From Burkholderia arboris (lineage in GTDB: Bacteria; Pseudomonadota; Gammaproteobacteria; Burkholderiales; Burkholderiaceae), in contig NZ_CABVPX010000001.1 in assembly GCF_902499125.1 (NCBI RefSeq), positions 372,001-436,000 on the forward strand: a stretch of DNA of 64,000 nt, read 5' to 3'. Each line of letters begins with the position of its first letter. The stretch's first letter is position 1. The position numbers and the translations under genes were made by a program. Shown piece by piece: positions 17,252 through 25,709 of the stretch. The notes under the pieces were generated by a model. That model saw nothing but the letters and a program-made list of their open reading frames with translations, was not told where the DNA came from and ran no database searches.

Positions 17252-17324
17252 TCGTTCTCCGACAACGTCACGCTGTCATACTTGTCAGGTTCCAGCACCC
17301 TATCGAGGCTGATACATTCCGCGC

Positions 17325-17768
17325 ATGACTTCACCTTTGCTGCACCCAGTCCCCGGCCCGTCTCCGGACGGCTACGTGCGCTTGTCAGAAGGCGCACTGG
17401 CCGTGCTTGTGCTTGACCATGTCGCAAGCGGCCTCGATGCATCGCTGCTTGCCGAACTGCGCGACAACGCGATCGACGCACGCCTCGCCGGCTATACCGA
17501 ATGGCATCGCACGGCCAGTGCCGGCGTCGCTTACGTGACGGTCGGCTGGGACTGGTACCTCGAACGCGCGACGGGCACGTTCGTGATTGCAGGCGGCGAC
17601 GTCCGCAGCAACGTGATGGCCGTCGACGCCAAGGGTGCCGACATCGGCATGTTCCGCACGGCCGCCGCGCTCGCGGCACGGCTAACCGGCATCGACTGGC
17701 CCGCCGCGGTCGCGTCTGCCCTGCTCGGTCGCAACGACACCTATCATGCCGGTCCGACGCTCCAGTGA
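17325..17768 (+). CDS. rsaM: RsaM-like quorum-sensing modulator (DUF4902)
   Basis: 147 residues between cepR and cepI, the position of the RsaM homologue in the B. cepacia complex. The sequence has the RsaM/TofM-type core YTEWHR.......VTVGWDWYLERATGTFVIAGGDVRSNVMAVDAKGADIG. There is no DNA-binding motif, signal or membrane segment. RsaM proteins dampen AHL synthesis and cepI expression by an unclear mechanism. The ATG at 17325 lacks a good ribosome-binding site, which may keep expression low. It is followed by 210 bp holding the cepI promoter. Confidence 0.88.
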   Translation: MTSPLLHPVPGPSPDGYVRLSEGALAVLVLDHVASGLDASLLAELRDNAIDARLAGYTEWHRTASAGVAYVTVGWDWYLERATGTFVIAGGDVRSNVMAVDAKGADIGMFRTAAALAARLTGIDWPAAVASALLGRNDTYHAGPTLQ

Positions 17769-17899
17769 CAACCGGCCGCGCAATCTTCCGATCATTTCGC
17801 AAGACTGGCGCTCTTTATAAGCAAAAGCAGCCTGGTTTTCAATCCCGCCGGTCAAGAAACCGTTACCACGCCGCAAATGGCGTGTTTGTCCGCCCGAAC

Positions 17900-17921
17900 C
17901 TGTAAGAGTTACTAGTTACAG
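17900..17921 (+). promoter_or_regulatory. cep box (CepR operator) of cepI
   Basis: A 22-bp imperfect dyad: CTGTAAGAGTT followed directly by ACTAGTTACAG, with outer arms CTGTAA/TTACAG exact. It matches the known cepI cep box. A TGTAAT hexamer at 17940-17945 could be the -10, giving a start near 17952 and placing the box centre near -41, suitable for activation by CepR overlapping the -35 region. Confidence 0.9.
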
Positions 17922-17978
17922 CCCCCTCGTCCTGCGCGATGTAATGCACGCATACAAAAGTACAGATCCGAGGACACC

Positions 17979-18587
17979 ATGCGGACCTTCGTTCACGAGG
18001 AAGGGCGGTTGCCACACGAACTTGCTGCGGATCTAGGGCGCTATCGGCGCCGTGTGTTCATCGAACAGCTCGGCTGGGCGCTCCCGTCGGCGAACGAAAG
18101 TTTCGAGCGCGACCAGTTCGATCGCGACGATACCGTCTACGTGTTCGCGAGGAACGCGGTCGGCGACATGTGCGGATGTGCGCGCCTGCTGCCGACGACG
18201 CGCCCGTATCTGCTGAAGTCGCTGTTCGCCGACCTGATCGCCGCAGACATGCCGCTGCCGCAATCGGCCGCCGTCTGGGAGTTGTCCCGGTTCGCGGCGA
18301 CCGACGACGAAGGCGGGCCGGGCAACGCCGAGTGGGCCGTGCGCCCGATGCTCGCGGCCGTCGTCGAATGCGCGGCGCAGCTCGGCGCGCGGCAGCTGAT
18401 CGGCGTGACGTTCGCGAGCATGGAGCGGCTGTTCCGCCGGATCGGTATTCACGCGCACCGCGCAGGCCCGCCGAAACAGGTGGACGGTCGTCTGGTGGTC
18501 GCGTGTTGGATCGACATCGATCCGCAAACGTTTGCCGCGCTAGGAATCGAGCCGGGGCAGGCCGCCCGGCAAGCTATCGCCGCCTGA
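17979..18587 (+). CDS. cepI: Acyl-homoserine-lactone synthase CepI
   Basis: 202 residues, same length as B. cenocepacia CepI. It carries the LuxI-family invariant residues: R24, F27, W33, D45, D48, R69, E101 and R104 (YRRRVFIEQLGW; FERDQFD; CARLLPT; WELSRFA). It condenses S-adenosylmethionine with an acyl-ACP to give mainly N-octanoyl-homoserine lactone. The ATG is preceded by GAGGA. Expression is expected to be CepR-dependent through the cep box 58 bp upstream. It is followed 51 nt later by an unknown gene on the same strand, with a strong terminator after that, so the two probably form one transcript. Confidence 0.97.
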   Translation: MRTFVHEEGRLPHELAADLGRYRRRVFIEQLGWALPSANESFERDQFDRDDTVYVFARNAVGDMCGCARLLPTTRPYLLKSLFADLIAADMPLPQSAAVWELSRFAATDDEGGPGNAEWAVRPMLAAVVECAAQLGARQLIGVTFASMERLFRRIGIHAHRAGPPKQVDGRLVVACWIDIDPQTFAALGIEPGQAARQAIAA

Positions 18588-18638
18588 GCCGGAACGCGCG
18601 TTTCGGTCCGGGCGGCATCGTAACGAAGGAGAACCAAC

Positions 18639-19403
18639 GTGGACCAGTCTCAGGTCTTTCGCGCGATGATGCCCGGGTTGACGAGCGCCAGCGGCGCCCG
18701 CATCGCGGTCGCTTATCCGTCGTTTCCCAGGCCGCTGCCGCTCGTCCGGCTCGACCGCCGCGGGCTCGTGTTTCGTGCCGCCGGCGCCGCGCCGCTCGTC
18801 TGCGGGCTGCCGCGCCCGGCAACACTGCTGGTCGCGGACGAGCCGCTCTGCTCGCTGCGCCTCGTGATCCGCGGCGTCGCCCCGGCCGGCGACGGCCGGC
18901 ACGACCTGACGATGCAGCCGTCCGGCGCCGCCGGCGACGAATTGCTGTGGCATGCATTGCGCGATCGCGAGCCGTACCGGCACATTCAGCATCCGCTCGC
19001 CCCGGTCGACCTGCCCGCCGCCGCCGACGGCGAACCGCATGCGGCGGTTGGCGACGCCGGATCGCGCCCGTCGCGCAGCGCGGCTTTCCGCCTGCCCTGC
19101 CATAGCGACGCGCTGTTCTTCGCGGACTGGCTCGAATATCACTTCGACGAGCTGCGCGCGCTGTCGCAACAGCACGGGCCGCAACTGCAGCTCAATCAGC
19201 TCGAACGACAGGTTGACGACGACGAGGTCGGTGTGCGCTTCGTCTACGACATCGACGGGCACGCGACGCGCCACGCGCTGACCGACTGCGCGCGTGAGGC
19301 CTGCGCATGGATCGAGACGGAGATGCGCAGCAAGTACGCGCTGCCCGTCGCGCAGGAACGGTTCGGCGCGTTTGCCGCGCACGCGCGGCCCGGCGGTATG
19401 TGA
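18639..19403 (+). CDS. Unknown protein encoded downstream of cepI, possible PilZ-like barrel
   Basis: 254 residues from a GTG with a strong GAAGGAG site. Residues ~20-100 alternate short strands (LPLVRLDRRGLVFRA..LVCGLPRPATLLVADEPLCSLRLVIRGVA) reminiscent of a PilZ-type beta-barrel, but without the RxxxR c-di-GMP motif, so this is only a suggestion. Residues ~150-240 look helical (FFADWLEYHFDELRALSQQH; EACAWIETEMRSKYALPVAQERF). No signal peptide or transmembrane helix. It is most likely co-transcribed with cepI (51-nt gap, terminator at 19509 after it) and so under quorum-sensing control. Function unknown. Confidence 0.8.
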   Translation: MDQSQVFRAMMPGLTSASGARIAVAYPSFPRPLPLVRLDRRGLVFRAAGAAPLVCGLPRPATLLVADEPLCSLRLVIRGVAPAGDGRHDLTMQPSGAAGDELLWHALRDREPYRHIQHPLAPVDLPAAADGEPHAAVGDAGSRPSRSAAFRLPCHSDALFFADWLEYHFDELRALSQQHGPQLQLNQLERQVDDDEVGVRFVYDIDGHATRHALTDCAREACAWIETEMRSKYALPVAQERFGAFAAHARPGGM

Positions 19404-19508
19404 ATGAGGCAACGACCGCCAGTTGCATGAATACAACGAGGGCTTGCAAACGTCCGGGTTTTCCCTTAAATTTACGTCTGTCTCCTCCATGTCTCCAAAC
19501 ATGGATTC

Positions 19509-19535
19509 AGCCCGCTCAAGCAGCGGGCTTTTTTA
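19509..19535 (+). terminator. Rho-independent terminator of the cepI operon
   Basis: Perfect 8-bp stem AGCCCGCT / AGCGGGCT with a 5-nt loop followed by seven T (one belongs to the stem). It is 106 nt after the stop of the gene downstream of cepI. Confidence 0.92.
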
Positions 19536-19664
19536 TTGCCTGCGCGGATTGCGGGGACACATTACTCTTCGCCTTCGCTACCCGGCGAGCTTGCATTCCG
19601 ACACGCCATCATCCGGACCGACCGGATATCATCGGCGGGTCTGCCACGCTCCCCCGAGGCCATC

Positions 19665-20051
19665 TTGCACGCCCATCTGCGCATTGCCCGCCCGGTCGGC
19701 AACCTCGCCCGAACCGAACGCATGTATCGCGACGCCCTCGACCTGTCGGTCCTGGCGCGCTTCGAAGACCACGACGGCTTTTCCGGCGTGATGCTCGGAC
19801 GCGAAGGCCTCGACTATCACTTCGAGTTCACGCACTGCCCCGACCATCCGATCGCGCCGTCGCCGACGCCCGAGGACCTGATCGTCTTCTATCTGCCCGA
19901 TCGCCCGGAATGGGAAGCCGCATGCGAGCGCGCCACCGCGCACGGCTTCATGCCCGTGACGTCGTTCAATCCGTTTTGGGAAATCTCCGGCCAGACCTTC
20001 GAGGATGCCGACGGCTACCGGATCGTGTTGCAGAACGGTACGTGGCGTTGA
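19665..20051 (+). CDS. VOC (glyoxalase/bleomycin-resistance) superfamily protein
   Basis: 128 residues from a TTG at 19665, chosen because the conserved domain begins there (HAHLRIARPVGNLARTERMYRDAL) and CGAGG lies just upstream; a longer in-frame reading from a TTG at 19536 would start next to the terminator hairpin. One VOC module: first half with a metal-ligand position in HLRIARPV, GFSGVMLGREGLDYHFEFTHC, and second half DPFWEISGQTFEDADGYRIVLQN-like ending. Substrate unknown. It lies convergent to the GNAT gene (21 nt between ends). Confidence 0.8.
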   Translation: MHAHLRIARPVGNLARTERMYRDALDLSVLARFEDHDGFSGVMLGREGLDYHFEFTHCPDHPIAPSPTPEDLIVFYLPDRPEWEAACERATAHGFMPVTSFNPFWEISGQTFEDADGYRIVLQNGTWR

Positions 20052-20072
20052 CGGGCGGATACGCGTGAACCG

Positions 20073-20642
20073 CTACGCGCCGGCGTTCCCGCCGGGGCGT
20101 GCGACATAGACGACGTGCCGTCGCAGCGCATGCCCGTACGGTAACGCGGGATGGTCGAAATCGCGTGCCGGCTGGCGCAGCATGCCGAGCCGCTGCATCA
20201 CCCGTTGCGATCGCAGGTTGGTGTCGGCCGTCCACGCGAAGATCTCGCCGAGCCCGATCCGGCCGAACCCGTCGGCCATTGCGGCGGCCGCCGCTTCGGC
20301 AATGTAGCCATGCCCCCACGCGTGGCGTGCCTGCCGCCACATGATTTCGACGCACGGCGCCATCGGATGCGTTGCGCGTGCTTCGCGCGACAGGCCGCAC
20401 AGGCCGATCAGCGTTGCGTCGGCGCGGCGCTCGACCGCCCAAACACCGAAACCGTGTGCGTCGAAATGCGCGTCGAAGCGCGCGAGCACGTCACGCGCCT
20501 CGTCGGCCGGCATCGGGCCGCGCGCAAGCCACGCAGTCACGTCCGGATCCGCATGCATTGCCGACAGCGCTTGCGCGTCCGCTGGTCGCCAGCGACGCAG
20601 CGTCAGGCGCTCGGTTTCGATCTTCGATGGCGTGGTCGTCAT
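20073..20642 (-). CDS. GNAT-family N-acetyltransferase (RimJ/RimL type)
   Basis: 189 residues. The start IETERLTLRRWRPADAQALSAMHADPDV is the hallmark of the RimJ/RimL branch. Acetyl-CoA-binding motif A is seen as EIMWRQARHAWGHGYIAEAAAAA, and motif B as IFAWTADTNLRSQRVMQRLGM. Probably acetylates an N-terminus or small amine; substrate unknown. Single gene with 153 bp before it towards ribA. Confidence 0.88.
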   Translation of the reverse strand: MTTTPSKIETERLTLRRWRPADAQALSAMHADPDVTAWLARGPMPADEARDVLARFDAHFDAHGFGVWAVERRADATLIGLCGLSREARATHPMAPCVEIMWRQARHAWGHGYIAEAAAAAMADGFGRIGLGEIFAWTADTNLRSQRVMQRLGMLRQPARDFDHPALPYGHALRRHVVYVARPGGNAGA

Positions 20643-20795
20643 GGGATTGTGGAACGGACTCGCGGCGAATGAATCGCAGATGACGTCACGAACCCGGAAC
20701 TGGTACGAGCGAAGGGGAAATCGCGATCGTCGCTTCTACGCGCGACGATCGGACGAACAGAGGATGGGAAATGGGCGCGAGTGCGCCCGCTCCCG

Positions 20796-21446
20796 TTACT
20801 CGTTTTCCTCGAAGTAATGCCCGAACTTCGTCTGCTTCGTGCGGATATAACGCTCGTTTTCCTCGCGCACGGGCACCGCGAGCGCCACGCGCTCACAAAC
20901 GGGAATGCCGTGCTTCACGAGCGTGTCGAACTTCTTCGGGTTGTTGCTCATCAGCCGCACCGACGTCACGCCGAGCATGCGCAGAATCGCAGCGGCCGAG
21001 TCGTATTCGCGGGCGTCGTCGGGCAGGCCGAGATCGAGGTTCGCTTCGACGGTGTCGCGCCCCTGCTCCTGCAGCGCATAGGCGCGGATCTTGTTGCTCA
21101 GGCCGATCCCGCGGCCTTCATGGCCGCGCAGATACAGCAGCACGCCGCGGTCTTCGGCCGCGATGTAGCGCAATGCGAGATCGAGCTGCTCGCCGCAATC
21201 GCAGCGGTACGAGCCGAACACGTCGCCGGTCAGGCATTCGGAATGCAGCCGCGTCAGCACGGACTGCTCGCCGGTCACGTCGCCCATTACGAGCGCGAGA
21301 TGTTCGGCATCGCTGCCCGATACGCGGAACGCGTATGACGTGAACGTACCGTAGCGCGTAGGCAGCGACGCGGTAGCGACGAGCGTCACGCACTCGTCGG
21401 CCTGGCCATTGCCCGGCGTGGGCGATTGGGGACGCGAAGACATCAT
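20796..21446 (-). CDS. ribA: GTP cyclohydrolase II
   Basis: 216 residues. Zinc site in [18 protein letters not shown] (C71, C82, C84), catalytic region [14 protein letters not shown], and [14 protein letters not shown] near the end. It opens GTP to 2,5-diamino-6-ribosylamino-pyrimidinone phosphate, the first step of riboflavin synthesis. There is no DHBP synthase fusion. Start is one of two adjacent ATGs (21446 or 21443), with no good ribosome-binding site. Divergent from the CBS-domain gene. Confidence 0.95.
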   Translation of the reverse strand: MMSSRPQSPTPGNGQADECVTLVATASLPTRYGTFTSYAFRVSGSDAEHLALVMGDVTGEQSVLTRLHSECLTGDVFGSYRCDCGEQLDLALRYIAAEDRGVLLYLRGHEGRGIGLSNKIRAYALQEQGRDTVEANLDLGLPDDAREYDSAAAILRMLGVTSVRLMSNNPKKFDTLVKHGIPVCERVALAVPVREENERYIRTKQTKFGHYFEENE

Positions 21447-21621
21447 GAATTCAATCGAAACGTTCAGGAATGTAGGAGTTGTGTGGATAGTGCGTGACGG
21501 GAGTTTACCGCTAATCTGGAAACGTCACGCGACTGCCACTGCCTGCCCGGCTATACTGGGCTCATCGGGTGTCGCGCACCAACGCCCAGCCTTCCCTGTA
21601 TCGACCACACGGAGAAAGCGA

Positions 21622-22083
21622 ATGAGCACGACTGTCGCGCAGATTCTCAAGGCCAAGCCGGATTCGGGCCGCACCATCTACACCGTCACGAAGACCGATC
21701 TCGTTTACGACGCCATCAAGCTGATGGCGGAAAAAGGCATCGGTGCGCTGCTGGTCGTGGACGGCGACGACATCGCGGGCATCGTCACCGAGCGCGACTA
21801 CGCGCGCAAGGTCGTCCTGCAGGACCGCTCGTCGAAAGCCACGCGCGTCGAGGAAATCATGACGGCGAAAGTGCGCTACGTCGAACCGTCGCAATCCACC
21901 GACGAGTGCATGGCGCTGATGACCGAGCATCGGATGCGCCACCTGCCCGTCCTCGACGGCGGCAAGCTGGTCGGCCTCATCTCGATCGGCGACCTCGTGA
22001 AGAGCGTGATTGCCGATCAGCAGTTCACGATCAGCCAGCTCGAACACTATATCCACGGCACGCCGGCGGTCACGTCCGCCTGA
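21622..22083 (+). CDS. CBS-domain pair protein
   Basis: 153 residues from an ATG preceded by GGAGAAAG. Two CBS domains: residues ~20-70 (YTVTKTDLVYDAIKLMAEKGIGALLVVDGDDIAGIVTERDYARKV) and ~80-130 (VRYVEPSQSTDECMALMTEHRMRHLPVLDGGKLVGLISIGDLVKSV). Stand-alone CBS pairs bind adenine nucleotides and act as energy or redox sensors; the partner protein is unknown. Monocistronic. Confidence 0.92.
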   Translation: MSTTVAQILKAKPDSGRTIYTVTKTDLVYDAIKLMAEKGIGALLVVDGDDIAGIVTERDYARKVVLQDRSSKATRVEEIMTAKVRYVEPSQSTDECMALMTEHRMRHLPVLDGGKLVGLISIGDLVKSVIADQQFTISQLEHYIHGTPAVTSA

Positions 22084-22094
22084 TTCGCCCCAGC

Positions 22095-22126
22095 AAAAAA
22101 GGCCCAAACGCATAAGCGTCTGGGCT
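22095..22126 (-). terminator. Terminator for the minus-strand DUF4148 gene
   Basis: Hairpin 22101-22126 (GGCCCAAACGC and GCGTCTGGGCT arms, loop of about four) flanked on the plus strand by six A at 22095-22100, so the U-tract belongs to the minus-strand transcript. It lies about 115 nt past the DUF4148 stop. It could also shield the end of the CBS gene. Confidence 0.75.
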
Positions 22127-22241
22127 GAAAGCCGCCGACATGCGGCGACGGAGGTTCTGCTCCTGCGGGCGAACGACGCGCGCAACTGGCGCGCGTCTCG
22201 TCGATTCAGTGGTGCGCTCGGGCAGACCGGGGGACGTTCGA

Positions 22242-22571
22242 TCAGTTACCGAAGTAAACCGAGTTCACGGGGTTCGGCGTTTCCCGCGTCATGCGGCGGC
22301 CAGCTTGCCCGGCGCCCGTTGCCACGGCACCGTAGCCGCTCGTGTCGGCTTGCGCGAGCATCGGCTGGTTCGGCTGAATGCGTTGTTCGGCTGCCTGGAT
22401 GTTGTTCGGGTACTGCGAATCGCTCGCCAGCGGCTTGTAGCCGTTCTGCTCGAGTTGCACGAGTTCGGCCTTGACCTGGTCGCGGGTCAGCCCCTGCTCG
22501 GACTGCGCAAACGATGCGATCGGGGTGGCAAGGACGGATGCGGCGATTGCTGCGTAGATGATCGACTTCAT
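22242..22571 (-). CDS. DUF4148-domain secreted protein
   Basis: 109 residues with a clear Sec signal peptide (MKSIIYAAIAASVLATPIASFAQ) and then GLTRDQVKAELVQLEQNGYKPLASDSQYPNNIQAAEQ, the DUF4148 core common in Burkholderia and Ralstonia. Expected to be periplasmic; function unknown. A strong GGAGG site seven bases before the ATG suggests high expression. Confidence 0.9.
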   Translation of the reverse strand: MKSIIYAAIAASVLATPIASFAQSEQGLTRDQVKAELVQLEQNGYKPLASDSQYPNNIQAAEQRIQPNQPMLAQADTSGYGAVATGAGQAGRRMTRETPNPVNSVYFGN

Positions 22572-23084
22572 GATTTACCTCCGGAATATGTTCTCTTTTG
22601 ACGTCGCCCCGGCAGTGACTGTCTGAAGCGATTGAGTCCAGTGTAGTGCCCGCCATTCCAAGGGGAAACCCTTAGTTTGAACATACAGCGTTGCAATATT
22701 GGCAAATATCGCCCACGGTTTCCGAACCGGGCCGCCACTACTTACGTCATCTGCACAACAATCGCTGACGAAACGCCAACAGCCGGATCACATATCCCGA
22801 AAGTTGTGTTGTAGAATCGTAAGGTTTTATTCGCCAGCCGATATTCCATCCACCATGTACGCGCTCACGCCCCTTTCGGTTTCGCCGTCCGGCCCCGCCG
22901 GCGTGCGCGCGCACGCCGGCCATCCGGCGCACCCCCTCGCTCGACGCACGGCCCAGGCGCCGCTCGCCCCTGCCCGGCGCCTGATCTGATCGTTCGGTCT
23001 CCACCCGGAGCCAGGTCAGACAGGCTCCGGGCGATCCTCATAGGCACGCCACGCCTGCCCCTGCCGATCATTTGGAGAACTGCC
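22572..23084. other. Divergent intergenic region between DUF4148 gene and rnk, 513 bp
   Basis: Contains the promoters of both genes. A TAGAAT near 22812 may be a -10 for rnk. A 44-codon ORF at 22855-22989 (starting MYALTPLSVS) has no ribosome-binding site and is not called. A perfect 9-bp hairpin (CCCGGAGCC / GGCTCCGGG, 23004-23031, 10-nt loop) lies 53 nt before the rnk ATG and could affect its leader. Confidence 0.4.
23004..23031 (+). promoter_or_regulatory. Hairpin in the rnk leader
   Basis: Perfect 9-bp inverted repeat with a 10-nt loop and no following T-tract, just upstream of rnk. Possible mRNA structure element; no known riboswitch class recognised. Confidence 0.3.
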
Positions 23085-23483
23085 ATGAAACAACGCCTTT
23101 ACCAGCTGACCGAACTCGACGTCGCTCGCCTCGAAAAGCACGCCGAGCACAACCCGCGCTTCCAGACGATGCTCGACACGCTGCTCGAACGCGCCGATAT
23201 CGTCCAGCCCGACGCCATCAAGGCCAACGTCGTCACGATGAACTCGCAGATCACGCTGCTCGACGAAGCCACCCAGGAACAAGCCACCTGGACGATTGTT
23301 TATCCGGACGCTGCCAATCTCGAACTCGGCCGCCTGAACGTCTTCTCGCCCGTCGGCATGGCGCTGCTGGGCACGCAACGCGGCCAGATGGTCAAGGTGA
23401 CGCAGCCGAGCGGCGCCGAAAAGCAGATGAAGGTCGCTGCCATCGTGTTCCAGCCGGAAGCCAACGGCGAATACACGCGCTGA
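23085..23483 (+). CDS. rnk: Regulator of nucleoside diphosphate kinase, Rnk
   Basis: 132 residues; ATG preceded by TTTGGAGAAC. N-terminal short helical region (QLTELDVARLEKHAE) and a C-terminal GreA/GreB-like FKBP domain (VTMNSQITLLDEAT; VYPDAANLELGRLNVFSPVGMALLGTQRGQMV) typical of Rnk. Rnk binds RNA polymerase near the secondary channel and influences nucleoside diphosphate kinase levels. Followed by a strong bidirectional terminator. Confidence 0.9.
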   Translation: MKQRLYQLTELDVARLEKHAEHNPRFQTMLDTLLERADIVQPDAIKANVVTMNSQITLLDEATQEQATWTIVYPDAANLELGRLNVFSPVGMALLGTQRGQMVKVTQPSGAEKQMKVAAIVFQPEANGEYTR

Positions 23484-23524
23484 GCCGCCGGCCGGCCAGC
23501 GCCGCGCCAGACAGGCGCAACACG

Positions 23525-23555
23525 CAAAAAAGCGAGGCACGGGCCTCGCTTTTTT
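23525..23555 (+). terminator. Bidirectional terminator after rnk
   Basis: AAAAAA, stem GCGAGGC/GCCTCGC, TTTTTT. It lies about 45 nt after the rnk stop; with T-tracts on both strands it can also back up porin termination. Confidence 0.92.
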
Positions 23556-23598
23556 GCGTCCGGACGATCCGGATGACCGCCATCGCATTCCGTAGACG

Positions 23599-23626
23599 AA
23601 AAAAAGGCGCCCGAAGGCGCCTTTTT
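23599..23626 (-). terminator. Terminator of the porin gene
   Basis: Stem GGCGCC/GGCGCC with CGAA loop (23606-23621), flanked by seven A and five T, so bidirectional. It lies about 40 nt past the porin stop. Confidence 0.92.
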
Positions 23627-23661
23627 CGATGCTGCGAAGCGGGTTGCCCCGCCCGTCACGC

Positions 23662-24750
23662 TTAGAAGCGGTGACGCAGACCAACCGTTGCTGCGGTTTG
23701 GTTGATCGACGAGCTCGATGCCGTCGTGTTGTCGCCGTTGTAGATGCCCGTGCCGACGATGTTGTTGCCCTTCGCGCCACGCTGGTACACAGCTTGTGCG
23801 TAGACGTCGGTGCGCTTCGACAGAGCGTAGTCAGCTTGCACGCCGAACTGGTTCCAGTGCGAGCTGCCGTTGTTGACCTTCGCGTTCGTGTACGTGTAAG
23901 CAGCACCCAGGCCGAGAGCCGGCGTCAGGTTGTACTTTGCGTTGACTTCGTAGTTGTCAGCGCGCAGCGTGCCAGCACCGTTAGCTTGGTTGTCGATACG
24001 CGATTGCGTCCATGCAGCGCCGACTTGTGCCGGGCCGAATGCGTAACCAGCAGCAGCGCCGTACGTACGGACACGACCTTGGCCGCCGATCGTCGATGCG
24101 CCGTTGGCGTTCGTACCGTCACCCAGGTTTGCTTGCGAGTACGCTGCACCCAGCTTCAGGCCTTGGAACTGGTACGACGCACCAGCGCTGTATGCGCGGT
24201 TGTTGCCGAAGTTCGTGTTGTTCGAGAACGAGTACGTACCACCGAACTGCAGACCAGCGTAGTTAGCGCTCGTGTACTTGATCGAGTTGTTCAGTGCGAC
24301 GTCGCCGTTCGTGCTCAGACGATCGTTGTTGATCGGGTGCGCGAAGTACGTGCCGCCCCACGAACCCGTTGCCGTCAGCGGCGCCAGGTAGTCTTGCGTT
24401 GCGTCGTACTGCTTACCCAGCGTGACCGTGCCGTACTGGCTCGACAGGCCAACGAAAGCCTGGCGGTTGAACATGCCGCCGTTGCCGTTTGCGAACTTGC
24501 CGTTACCGATGTTGAAACCGCTTTCCAACGTGAAGATTGCCTTCAGGCCGCCACCGAGGTCTTCCGAACCGCGCAGACCGAAGCGGCTTTGGTCGATACC
24601 CGAGCCCATCGACCACAGCGACTTGCCGCCGACGTTGCTTTGGTAGGTGATGCCTGCGTCCAGCACGCCGTACAGCGTGACGCTGCTTTGCGCGTGAGCG
24701 ACGGTTGCGAACGATGCTGCAGCTGCTGCAACGATCAGAGTCTTGTTCAT
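23662..24750 (-). CDS. Gram-negative general porin (OmpC/Omp38-like)
   Basis: 362 residues with a signal peptide (MNKTLIVAAAAASFATVAHA) and mature start QSSVTLYGVLDAGITY, standard for Burkholderia trimeric 16-strand porins. It ends GLRHRF, with the terminal Phe needed for BamA recognition. Loop 3 region RQAFVGLSSQYGTVTLGKQYD. Codon use differs from the neighbours: lower GC, strongly biased (AAC, GGC, GCA/GCT, ACC), a sign of very high expression. A GGGAGCTCC site precedes the ATG and a long AT-rich upstream region may carry its promoter. It would be one of the main outer-membrane diffusion pores. Confidence 0.95.
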   Translation of the reverse strand: MNKTLIVAAAAASFATVAHAQSSVTLYGVLDAGITYQSNVGGKSLWSMGSGIDQSRFGLRGSEDLGGGLKAIFTLESGFNIGNGKFANGNGGMFNRQAFVGLSSQYGTVTLGKQYDATQDYLAPLTATGSWGGTYFAHPINNDRLSTNGDVALNNSIKYTSANYAGLQFGGTYSFSNNTNFGNNRAYSAGASYQFQGLKLGAAYSQANLGDGTNANGASTIGGQGRVRTYGAAAGYAFGPAQVGAAWTQSRIDNQANGAGTLRADNYEVNAKYNLTPALGLGAAYTYTNAKVNNGSSHWNQFGVQADYALSKRTDVYAQAVYQRGAKGNNIVGTGIYNGDNTTASSSSINQTAATVGLRHRF

Positions 24751-25337
24751 TCGTGGAGCTCCCTTCTAAAAAGAGGCAGGTCTCGCGACCTTGTTCATAA
24801 ACGGTCTTCAACCGCCCGGGAATGCCATCGGTCCTGCTGGCTACGCCCGGATAGTTGCCCGTTTGGGAACCGTGAGTTTAGGGGTGTACCCTAGGGGAGC
24901 GATCCGCAAATAAAGAAATAAGCTTTTCCAGAACTAGAAATAATGAAAGTGGGGCCGCGTCATAAGTATTTGTTTTAACGATTATTTTTGACTTCTTGAC
25001 GAGGGCTTTTTGGAGGCATTCATCGCATCATTCTTTCATGTCATCGTCTTGACGGTTGCATAGAAACAACAAACGGATTCGATCCGGCACCCCAAATCGG
25101 CAACTTTTACCCACTCCTGTCTCAAATATTAGGCGCCTCGCGCCTAAAACGCACCTGCCGCCCCGTAAACATGGCGTGGCATCCGGGCCGCCGGCGATCT
25201 CCCCGTCAGCCGACGGAAAGGGAAAGGCGGCTTGCGCCCGCCGTGACACGCGGTAACAGCCTTAACGGCCCGCGTAACCCGGCAAGCACACCGGCAGGCT
25301 AATGTAAGGCAGCCTCGAATACACAACAGGACACGCC
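24751..25337. other. AT-rich intergenic region upstream of the porin, 587 bp
   Basis: Much lower GC than the rest, especially 24900-25100. It should hold the porin promoter and leader (minus) and the promoter of the WXXGXW gene (plus). A near-palindrome around 24879-24896 (GGGTGTACCC and CCTAGGGG) is visible. No convincing ORF; a 73-codon minus frame at 25028-25249 is not supported. Confidence 0.4.
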
Positions 25338-25709
25338 ATGAACCGACGCTCGTTGCTGCGCGCCATCGGATTGACCGCCGCCTTCGCCGGCACCGGCTGG
25401 CTGCGCGCCGCCTCGGCCCAGCCCGCACCGCCCGTGTACCGGCCATCCGGCCCGAACCGCGTGCCCGGCGGCCCGCCCTACGACGATCGCCCGGGCTTCG
25501 CGCCGCCGGCGGCGCGGCACGACCGCCGCCCGCCGCCGCCGCGACAGCACGGCTATATATGGGTGGATGGCTACTGGCGCTGGCAGCGTGGCCGCTATAT
25601 ATGGGTGTCCGGCCGCTGGGTCGCACGGCGCCCCGGGCGCCGCTGGGTGCCCGGCTACTGGCGCCGCCAGGGGCGGGTGTGGGTCTACGTCGACGGTTCG
25701 TGGCGGTAA
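25338..25709 (+). CDS. Secreted WXXGXW/YXWXXGYW-repeat protein
   Basis: 123 residues. The N-terminus MNRRSLLRAIGLTAAFAGTG resembles a Tat signal (RRSLLR), cleaved near ASA|QP. Then a Pro/Arg-rich linker and three repeats of the YxWVxGYWxW type: YIWVDGYWRWQRG, YIWVSGRWVARRPG, WVPGYWRRQGRVWVYVDGSWR. These repeats (YXWQPGYW family) occur in small periplasmic or outer-membrane proteins of Burkholderia; function unknown. The residues after the signal are unusually rich in Arg, Pro and Trp. Confidence 0.88.
   Translation: MNRRSLLRAIGLTAAFAGTGWLRAASAQPAPPVYRPSGPNRVPGGPPYDDRPGFAPPAARHDRRPPPPRQHGYIWVDGYWRWQRGRYIWVSGRWVARRPGRRWVPGYWRRQGRVWVYVDGSWR

Noticed and set aside
17252..17324. Weak cep-box-like string (CTGTCATACTTGTCAG) between cepR and the rsaM-like gene
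   Set aside because: Only the outer CTG/CAG bases fit; half-sites are poor compared with the clear box upstream of cepI.
19536..19664. Longer 5' extension of the VOC gene from a TTG at 19536
   Set aside because: Would begin directly after the terminator stem and adds residues outside the VOC domain.
22855..22989. 44-codon ORF upstream of rnk
   Set aside because: No ribosome-binding site, Ala/Pro/Arg-rich sequence, no recognisable feature.
25028..25249. 73-codon minus-strand frame upstream of the porin
   Set aside because: No ribosome-binding site or recognised motif; lies in the AT-rich porin promoter region.
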